This document shows, in pieces, positions 1 through 4,032 of a stretch of DNA of 5,209 bases. The translations under genes and the position numbers were made by a program. Below the pieces are notes generated by a model that was given only the letters and a program-made list of their open reading frames with translations, was not told the DNA's origin and searched no databases. The stretch lies in the NCBI GenBank assembly GCA_958354105.1, contig CATWVA010000061.1, positions 1 to 5,209 on the forward strand. Direction: 5' to 3'. Each line of letters starts with the position of its first letter. Within the stretch, counting starts at the first letter, position 1. This DNA is from an uncultured Collinsella sp. (GTDB lineage: Bacteria > Actinomycetota > Coriobacteriia > Coriobacteriales > Coriobacteriaceae).

Positions 1-3
1 GTG

Positions 4-22
4 CTTACGCTTAAGGCGTAAG
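4..22. repeat. Short inverted repeat (7-bp stem)
   Basis: The arms cttacgc (4-10) and gcgtaag (16-22) are perfect reverse complements around a 5-base loop. The repeat lies at the window edge and no T-run follows it, so it is not a convincing terminator by itself. It could belong to the 3' end or 3' untranslated region of the gene upstream of the window. Its role is unknown. Confidence 0.3.
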
Positions 23-51
23 GGCTGGCGTAATCGATATCAATTGCCACG

Positions 52-88
52 GCGGCGGGCGGGTTGCGATAACCTTCCCGCCGCTTTT
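52..88 (+). terminator. Rho-independent terminator of an upstream gene
   Basis: The arm gcggcggg (52-59) pairs perfectly with cccgccgc (77-84). A second short helix, ggtt (62-65) with aacc (71-74), closes a 5-base loop. The run TTTT (85-88) follows the stem directly, so the structure is oriented for transcription on the plus strand. It probably ends a gene upstream of the window. In many anaerobes that neighbour of pflA is pflB (formate acetyltransferase), but no pflB coding sequence can be recognised here. It would separate pflA from that gene's transcript, so pflA should have its own promoter. Confidence 0.6.
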
Positions 89-130
89 GCGTGCGGTCAA
101 ATAGGGCAATCCAATTGAATGCTAAACCGT

Positions 131-157
131 TTCAGCATCATGCGTATGGGCTAGAAT
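131..157 (+). promoter_or_regulatory. Possible pflA promoter
   Basis: A good -10 hexamer, TAGAAT (152-157, one mismatch to TATAAT), lies about 50 bases before the pflA start codon and downstream of the terminator at 52-88. The best -35 match at usable spacing is poor (ttcagc, 131-136, 15-bp spacer). Placement is plausible because the terminator implies a separate pflA promoter, but the hexamers alone do not prove it. Confidence 0.3.
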
Positions 158-206
158 GGCTCTGGCATGTATGTAGCTAAAACCAAAGAGAGGCAAGGTA
201 GCGGGA

Positions 207-1025
207 ATGGCTGAGATGACGCTTGAGGGTGTGGACGCTCGCCCCGAGGACTCTGCGTTTACCCTGGGCCGCGTACATTCGATTGAAACGATGGGAACGG
301 TCGACGGACCCGGCATCCGCTTTGTGGTGTTTGTTCAGGGCTGCCCCATGCGTTGTGCGTATTGCCACAACCCCGATACCTGGTCGGTTAACGGCGGCAC
401 CATGGTGACCGTCGAGCATCTGATGGACGAGTTCCAGAGCAACCATGAGTTCTACCGTAGCGGCGGCATTACCGTTTCGGGCGGCGAACCGCTCCTGCAG
501 CCCGAGTTTTTGGCCGACCTGTTCCGTGCAATGCACAACAACCCCGATGGCCGCGTACACACCTGCCTAGACAGCTGTGGCTATGCATTTGATCCCAAGC
601 ATCCGGAGAAGTTCGATGCTGTTCTCAACGAGACCGATATGGTGCTGCTCGACATCAAGCATGCCGATCCGGTTGAGCATAAAAAGCTGACCGGTTGCGA
701 TCCTGCGCGCATCCTGGCGTTTGGCGATGAGCTTGCCCATCGCAAGATTAAGGTTGTTATTCGCCATGTGGTGGTGCCGGGTATCACCGACACGGCGGAG
801 GAATGCGAGAAGCTCGGTCGCCTGATCGCTCCATGGCACAACGTGGTGGGCCTGGAAATGCTGCCGTATCACACGATGGGTGTCGTCAAGTACGAGCAAC
901 TGGGTATTCCCTATAAGCTCGAGGGCGTGCCCCAGATGGATACCGCGCGCATGCCCGAGCTGCGCAACGCCGTCATGGCCGGCATGAAAAAGCGCCGTGC
1001 GGAGCTCAGGTCGGCCATTGGCTAA
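207..1025 (+). CDS. pflA: Pyruvate formate-lyase activating enzyme (radical SAM)
   Basis: This cytosolic radical-SAM enzyme uses a [4Fe-4S] cluster and S-adenosylmethionine to install the glycyl radical on pyruvate formate-lyase, switching on anaerobic conversion of pyruvate and CoA to acetyl-CoA and formate. The 272-residue protein has the cluster motif C46-x3-C50-x2-C53 inside GCPMRCAYCHNPDTW. It also has the conserved TVDGPGIRF just before it, the SAM-binding SGGEP (91-95), and LLDIKH and HVVVPGITD further on. These match PflA more closely than the anaerobic ribonucleotide reductase activator, which is shorter. The ATG at 207 follows a purine-rich aggcaagg (191-198). Compared with E. coli PflA (246 residues) there are about 17 extra, low-conservation N-terminal residues before the first family-like segment, GRVHSIE. 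A second ATG at 216 is possible but less well spaced. The gene is complete, and no terminator is visible after its TAA. Confidence 0.95.
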   Translation: MAEMTLEGVDARPEDSAFTLGRVHSIETMGTVDGPGIRFVVFVQGCPMRCAYCHNPDTWSVNGGTMVTVEHLMDEFQSNHEFYRSGGITVSGGEPLLQPEFLADLFRAMHNNPDGRVHTCLDSCGYAFDPKHPEKFDAVLNETDMVLLDIKHADPVEHKKLTGCDPARILAFGDELAHRKIKVVIRHVVVPGITDTAEECEKLGRLIAPWHNVVGLEMLPYHTMGVVKYEQLGIPYKLEGVPQMDTARMPELRNAVMAGMKKRRAELRSAIG

Positions 1026-1055
1026 CAAGCCCGTCCAAATTGACTACCCTTTAAG

Positions 1056-1244
1056 ATGTGCAACAAGGTGGGTTGGATCAGCGAGGACGGTTACTATTCG
1101 ACATGCGATGCGGGCCTTATCGACATCGATGGCCGTACCTATGTCATGAGCGTCATGACATCGATGCCGTGGAGCGACCGCTCGAGCGAGGTTACGGCTG
1201 CGATTGCAAAGGCTCTGTTTGATACGCGAGTTGCGCTGGCTTAG
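1056..1244 (+). pseudogene. C-terminal remnant of a serine beta-lactamase-like hydrolase
   Basis: The 62-codon frame reads like the last quarter of a class A beta-lactamase-type serine hydrolase. NKVGWI resembles the KTG box that opens the final active-site strand (here KVG, residues 4-6). It is followed by YYSTCDAGLIDIDGRTYVM and SVMTSMP, which fit the two antiparallel strands after that box, and then a closing helix. The S-x-x-K nucleophile motif and the SDN-type loop are absent. The frame is closed by a TGA at 1041, homology seems to begin right at the ATG, and no Shine-Dalgarno sequence precedes it. It is therefore most likely the 3' end of a deleted gene, beginning only 30 bases after pflA. 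Alternatives are a genuine small protein or a fragment used by chance. Family assignment rests on motif recognition, not on a search. Confidence 0.55.
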
Positions 1245-1253
1245 CGTGTTCGT

Positions 1254-1284
1254 TTGGCGAGGTCAAACAAAATGCTGGTACCAT
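1254..1284 (+). promoter_or_regulatory. Possible mtnN promoter
   Basis: An extended -10 element, TG-G-TACCAT (1276-1284; hexamer 1279-1284 matches four of six consensus bases), lies about 39 bases before the mtnN ATG. Upstream is TTGGCG (1254-1259) as a -35 candidate, with a rather long 19-bp spacer. The location fits a start for the mtnN-engB unit, but the match is weak. Read-through from pflA is also possible, since no terminator lies between. Confidence 0.25.
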
Positions 1285-1312
1285 ACCGTGGTTGAGAATT
1301 TCGTATAGGTTT

Positions 1313-1317
1313 GGGGA
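1313..1317 (+). promoter_or_regulatory. Ribosome-binding site that decides the mtnN start
   Basis: GGGGA lies 5 bases before the ATG at 1323. The longer frame would start at TTG 1311 and would contain this site inside its own first codons, with only a poor agg (1307-1309) too close upstream. The site therefore favours ATG 1323. Confidence 0.6.
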
Positions 1318-1322
1318 ATGGT

Positions 1323-2063
1323 ATGGCTACCATCGCGATTATCGGTGCGCTCGAAAAAGAGATCATGCAGATTAAGGAAGAGCTGAGCGACGTTTGCGAG
1401 GCGCGGGAGGCAGGCTTGACCGTTGTGAGCGGTGAGCTCGACGGTCTGACAGTTGTCGCCACAACGGCGGGCATGGGCACGGTGAACGCCGCCGCTGCAA
1501 CACAGCACCTCATTAGCAAGTATGCTCCGCAGGCTGTTGTGTTTTCGGGCATTGCGGGCGGTTTGAACCCCAAGCTCCATATCGACGACGTGGTCATTGG
1601 CAAACGCCTACGCTATCTGGATACCGATACCGCGCTTATCGCCGAGTCCGCACCGGGGCTCGAGGAGTTTGGCTCGACACCCGCGCTGGTCGATATTGCC
1701 GTCGACGTGCTTGCTGAGCGTGGGTTTGTTGATGCTTCGACAAATGCAGCCGCTTCGAACGAGGGAGCCAAACAATTCCTGGTCGGCACGATTGCCACGG
1801 GTAACCGCTTTGTGACGGGCACCGCCATGCGCAACGACGCTATCGAGGCGACGCATGCCGATTGTGTCGGCATGGAGGGCGCGGCAATTGCCCATGTCGC
1901 AACCAAAAATGGTGTCGATTGCCTGGTGTTGCGCGCTATCAGCGATAATTGTGACGAGGCGTACGATGCAATTTGCGACCGAGAGTTCGATCTGTTCGAG
2001 TACGCGCGTGTCGCAAGTGACATCACGCTCGATATCGTCCGCCGCATTGCTGCTGCGCAATAG
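1323..2063 (+). CDS. mtnN: 5'-Methylthioadenosine/S-adenosylhomocysteine nucleosidase
   Basis: This cytosolic enzyme hydrolyses the N-glycosidic bond of methylthioadenosine and S-adenosylhomocysteine, releasing adenine. It supports methyl-cycle recycling, and the E. coli enzyme also removes 5'-deoxyadenosine made by radical-SAM proteins. The 246-residue protein shows the single-domain nucleoside-phosphorylase fold from end to end: IAIIGALEKEI at the N terminus, the glycine-rich FSGIAGGL (74-81), RYLDTD (97-102), GMEGAAIAHVA (183-193) and LRAISD (203-208). The catalytic residues corresponding to E. coli Glu12, Glu174 and Asp197 are Glu13, Glu185 and Asp208. Length is normal for the family. The ATG at 1323 is chosen over TTG 1311 because of the GGGGA site and because the family begins at this point. 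engB follows after 38 bases without a visible terminator, so the two are probably co-transcribed. A related nucleosidase such as futalosine hydrolase is possible but less likely. Confidence 0.92.
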   Translation: MATIAIIGALEKEIMQIKEELSDVCEAREAGLTVVSGELDGLTVVATTAGMGTVNAAAATQHLISKYAPQAVVFSGIAGGLNPKLHIDDVVIGKRLRYLDTDTALIAESAPGLEEFGSTPALVDIAVDVLAERGFVDASTNAAASNEGAKQFLVGTIATGNRFVTGTAMRNDAIEATHADCVGMEGAAIAHVATKNGVDCLVLRAISDNCDEAYDAICDREFDLFEYARVASDITLDIVRRIAAAQ

Positions 2064-2090
2064 CGCGCTCTTTTGTAAGAACCTACGACC

Positions 2091-2096
2091 AAGGAG
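2091..2096 (+). promoter_or_regulatory. Ribosome-binding site that decides the engB start
   Basis: A full AAGGAG sits 5 bases before ATG 2102. The in-frame GTG at 2096 overlaps the last base of this site and cannot be the start it serves, so engB begins at 2102. Confidence 0.85.
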
Positions 2097-2101
2097 TGTC
2101 C

Positions 2102-2692
2102 ATGGCCGATTCCATTAACTACCAGCTTGCCAAGTTCGTCGCCAGCTACGGCAAGGTTTCGCAGATTCCCGAGTCCACCTGCCCCGAGGTGAGCTTTGTC
2201 GGCCGCTCCAACGTGGGCAAGTCGTCGATTATGAACAAGCTCTTTGGCCGCAAGAACCTGGTCAAGGTTTCCAGTACGCCGGGCAAGACGAGCAACATCA
2301 ACTTCTTTGAGGCCGACGACGTGCATTTCGTGGACCTGCCGGGTTACGGTTTCGCTCGTCGCTCCAAGGCCGAGCGCGACCGCTGGGCCGAGCTTATTGG
2401 CGACTTCTTTGACTCCGAGCGCAGCTTTAACCTGGTCGTATCGCTGGTTGACATTCGTCACGACCCCAGCAAGCTCGATCATGACATGATCGACTACCTG
2501 CAGGGCAACGAGTTCAACTTTATCGTCTGCCTCACCAAAGCCGACAAGCTCAGCCGCACCCAGCAGGCCCGCCAGGCAGCAGCCATCAAAAAGCAGCTCA
2601 ACGTCCCGGCCGAAAACGTAATCATCACAAGCTCCCAGACTGGCACCGGTATCGATGAACTCAAGCGCCGCATCGCCGAGGCCTGCCTCTAG
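2102..2692 (+). CDS. engB: Ribosome biogenesis GTP-binding protein EngB/YsxC
   Basis: EngB is a small TRAFAC-class GTPase needed for late assembly of the 50S ribosomal subunit and is essential in several bacteria. The 196-residue protein carries all the G motifs in order: G1 GRSNVGKS (34-41), G2 in the STPGKT segment (58-63), G3 DLPGYG (78-83), G4 TKAD (145-148) and G5 around TSS (176-178). The GYGFARR after G3 is typical of this family. Length is typical, with no fused domain. It is the last gene of the rightward block and probably shares a transcript with mtnN. Its stop codon lies 258 bases from that of convergent thrB, and the gap holds a very large nested hairpin likely to end both transcripts. 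Nothing looks truncated or transferred. Confidence 0.95.
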   Translation: MADSINYQLAKFVASYGKVSQIPESTCPEVSFVGRSNVGKSSIMNKLFGRKNLVKVSSTPGKTSNINFFEADDVHFVDLPGYGFARRSKAERDRWAELIGDFFDSERSFNLVVSLVDIRHDPSKLDHDMIDYLQGNEFNFIVCLTKADKLSRTQQARQAAAIKKQLNVPAENVIITSSQTGTGIDELKRRIAEACL

Positions 2693-2724
2693 TAAGGGTC
2701 CCATCCCAGTAAGGGCCCCCACCA
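2691..2724 (+). repeat. Imperfect 17-bp tandem duplication at the engB stop
   Basis: The segment agtaagggtccc (2691-2702) recurs as agtaagggcccc (2708-2719) one 17-base period later. There is one mismatch over 12 bases, and the unit decays after that. The first copy overlaps the last two bases of the engB stop codon. It looks like a small replication-slippage duplication and has no evident function. Confidence 0.4.
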
Positions 2725-2767
2725 ATAAAAAGCCAAACCATCAGCCCGGCGCCCCTTCAAAGCGTGG

Positions 2768-2960
2768 GTTCCTATAGACATCGTCGACCACGTTGCTGTA
2801 GGGCCGCCCAAGGGTATCCCCTTAAAAACATTCCGCAGCACGAGGCCCGCTTATCCGTAGCTCCGAAGGAGCAGGATAAGCGGGCCTCAAGTGCGAGGAC
2901 GTTTTTAAGGGGATACCCTTGGGCGGCCCGAAGGGATTAACTAGCGATGTCTACAGGTAC
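2768..2960. repeat. Large nested inverted repeat between engB and thrB
   Basis: Three concentric pairs of arms are visible. The middle arms are perfect over 29 bases: 2801-2829 (begins gggccgccc, ends cttaaaaac) with 2901-2929. The inner arms are perfect over 15 bases: gaggcccgcttatcc (2842-2856) with 2874-2888, capped by gctcc/ggagc around a gaa loop (2860-2872). The 12-base spacers on each side between inner and middle arms can partly pair (gcac 2838-2841 with gtgc 2891-2894; tcc 2832-2834 with gga 2897-2899). An outer pair, 2768-2783 with 2945-2960, matches at 14 of 16 positions across unpaired spacers of 17 and 15 bases. The right outer arm includes the thrB stop codon and preceding codons. 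No flanking target-site duplication is seen. The core 129 bases would form a nearly continuous hairpin in RNA from either strand. Confidence 0.9.
2842..2906. terminator. Probable bidirectional terminator for engB and thrB
   Basis: The perfect inner stem (2842-2856 with 2874-2888) lies between two convergent genes. On the plus strand a T5 run (2902-2906) comes 13 bases after the stem. On the minus strand the complementary run at 2824-2828 gives the same arrangement. Position between convergent stops favours a terminator for both transcripts. The T-runs are not directly next to the stem, as in a standard intrinsic terminator, and are themselves buried in the 29-bp outer helix. The termination mechanism is therefore uncertain. 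Confidence 0.5.
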
Positions 2961-3832
2961 TCGATTTGAGCGCCCTCGGTGTCGCACGTCAGAATATGCG
3001 TGTCACATTTGGGGAACTGCTCACGCAGCTTGACCTGCAGGAACTTGGCTACGATAGTGTCATCGGTTACAGCCATGAGGGTCGAGCCCGAACCGCTGAT
3101 CCAGATGGTCTTGGCGCCGCCATTAAGGCAGGTGTCGCGCACAGCGTTGTAATCGGGAATCAGGCGGCGGCGATAGGGCTCCTGGATGCGGTCGTCGTTG
3201 GCGGCGGCAATCAGGTCAAGGTCGCCGGTCTCCAGGCCGCGCGTCATGCCGGCGATGCGGCCCATTTGCCATACGGCGGTGGAGAGTGGAATCTCCTGCG
3301 GCACAACCTTGCGCGCCTCGCTCGTATGCACCTCGTAGGGCGGAATCACGGTAATAAAACGCAAGCGATCGCTCACCTCGTAGCGCAGGCACTGGGGGAG
3401 CGAATCAGTCGGCGTAAAGGAGCAAACGGCACCGCCCAGGATGGCAGGGGCGACGTTATCGGGATGGCCCTCGACCTCGGTGGCAATGCGGACGAGCTCG
3501 GCACGGTCGACGGTGTGGCCCGTCAGCGCGGCGGCCGCCATGATGCCAGCGACGACGCAGGTGGAGCTGGAACCCAGGCCGCGGGCGACGGGTACATCGG
3601 TCTGAATGTCGATGGCAACGGGAAAAGCCGGCTCGCCCCATGCGGCCAGCGCATCCACAAAGCTCACGTAGACTAGGTTGTTCTCGTTTTGGAACTCCTC
3701 GGGGCAACCCGTGATGGTGAGCTTGTCGGCGCGCTCAAAGGTGAAGTGCGAGTAGAGGCTGACAGCCATGCCGAGGGTGTCGTAGCCGATGCCCAAGTTG
3801 GCGCTTGTTGCTGGGACGGTGATCTTGATCAT
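2951..3832 (-). CDS. thrB: Homoserine kinase (GHMP kinase family)
   Basis: ThrB phosphorylates L-homoserine with ATP to give O-phospho-L-homoserine, the substrate of the threonine synthase encoded just upstream. The 293-residue protein has the GHMP kinase layout. The N-terminal VPATSANLGIGYDTLG (6-21) has Ile where many homologues have Pro. The phosphate-binding loop is PVARGLGSSS (81-90), followed by EGHPDNVAP (121-129), ILGGAV, and the C-terminal glycine-rich GGAKTIWISGSGST (238-251). Length is normal. The ATG at 3832 has AGGAG (3843-3839) 6 bases upstream, a clear ribosome-binding site. The leader contains a large nested hairpin ending 4 bases before that site, and a terminator separates the gene from thrC, so expression may be regulated independently. 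The 3' end of the gene forms part of the outer arm of the inverted repeat at 2768-2960. Other GHMP kinases (mevalonate, shikimate) are less likely given the thrC neighbour. Confidence 0.95.
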   Translation of the reverse strand: MIKITVPATSANLGIGYDTLGMAVSLYSHFTFERADKLTITGCPEEFQNENNLVYVSFVDALAAWGEPAFPVAIDIQTDVPVARGLGSSSTCVVAGIMAAAALTGHTVDRAELVRIATEVEGHPDNVAPAILGGAVCSFTPTDSLPQCLRYEVSDRLRFITVIPPYEVHTSEARKVVPQEIPLSTAVWQMGRIAGMTRGLETGDLDLIAAANDDRIQEPYRRRLIPDYNAVRDTCLNGGAKTIWISGSGSTLMAVTDDTIVAKFLQVKLREQFPKCDTHILTCDTEGAQIEYL

Positions 3833-3838
3833 GGGAAT

Positions 3839-3843
3839 CTCCT
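3839..3843 (-). promoter_or_regulatory. thrB ribosome-binding site
   Basis: AGGAG on the minus strand lies 6 bases before ATG 3832. It is notable because the base of a 19-bp helix (3848-3866 with 3935-3953) ends four bases away, close enough for the helix to affect ribosome access. Confidence 0.8.
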
Positions 3844-3847
3844 GGGC

Positions 3848-3953
3848 GGTCTGCCTGTTTAGTTCGCTGCTCGGGCAGTCCTGGCTCGCTCGGAAAGCAC
3901 ATTAAGTGCTTTCCGGCTCGTGCGGAACTCGCGACGAACTAAACAGGCAGACC
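3848..3953. repeat. Nested inverted repeat in the thrB leader
   Basis: The outer arm ggtctgcctgtttagttcg (3848-3866) is perfectly complementary to 3935-3953, 19 bp. Inside it, cggaaagcac (3891-3900) pairs perfectly with gtgctttccg (3906-3915) around the loop attaa. The two spacers (24 and 19 bases) pair poorly. In the thrB transcript this would be a long two-part hairpin ending just before the ribosome-binding site. It has the same nested plan as the repeat at 2768-2960 but no obvious sequence in common. No T-run follows either strand's hairpin directly, so a simple intrinsic terminator is unlikely. It may be a member of a dispersed intergenic repeat family, which cannot be judged from one window. 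Confidence 0.85.
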
Positions 3954-3990
3954 CGCATGTCAGCTCGTCATCATCCCGGTGGATTTCTGA

Positions 3991-4021
3991 TAAAAGAAGG
4001 TGCGCCGGCTTTCGCCGGCGC
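3991..4021 (-). terminator. Rho-independent terminator of thrC
   Basis: On the minus strand gcgccggc and gccggcgc form a perfect 8-bp GC stem (4014-4021 with 4002-4009) around a GAAA loop, a stable GNRA tetraloop. Three bases later comes the T-rich stretch ttctttt (3998-3992). The stem starts 11 bases after the thrC stop codon. It should end most thrC transcripts before thrB. Confidence 0.75.
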
Positions 4022-4032
4022 TTAATAAGGGT

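Noticed and set aside
1..21. Possible end of an upstream coding gene (frame 1 stops at TAA 19-21, frame 3 at TAA 12-14).
   Set aside because: Only four to six codons are visible and they match no recognisable C terminus, including that of pyruvate formate-lyase.
31..46. Sequence around atcgatatcaa looks a little like an FNR or other anaerobic regulator half-site pair upstream of pflA.
   Set aside because: The two half-sites do not fit the TTGAT-N4-ATCAA spacing, and the site lies upstream of the terminator at 52-88, far from the likely pflA promoter.
1141..1161. Perfect inverted repeat of 9-bp arms (atgtcatga / tcatgacat) with a 3-base spacer, resembling an operator.
   Set aside because: It lies inside the hydrolase remnant and is explained by the coding pattern VMSVMT (repeated Val-Met codons). 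It is not near a start site of a plausible target.
1613..2725. 370-codon open frame on the minus strand opposite mtnN and engB.
   Set aside because: It spans two real genes and their gap, has no domain-like segment, and is explained by high G+C third positions of the genes opposite.
2768..2960. Considered as an integron attC site or a MITE.
   Set aside because: No GTTRRRY/RYYYAAC core pair is found at the arms, no target-site duplication flanks either boundary, and no integrase or transposase is nearby.
2966..3676. Long open frame (236 codons) on the plus strand opposite thrB.
   Set aside because: It is antisense to the well-supported thrB, has a low-complexity Gly/Ala/Arg-rich translation and no ribosome-binding site. 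Long antisense frames are common in G+C-rich genes.
3833..3990. Considered a T-box or threonine-type riboswitch in the thrB leader.
   Set aside because: No T-box consensus, antiterminator bulge or intrinsic terminator next to thrB can be seen. The structure is a simple nested palindrome.
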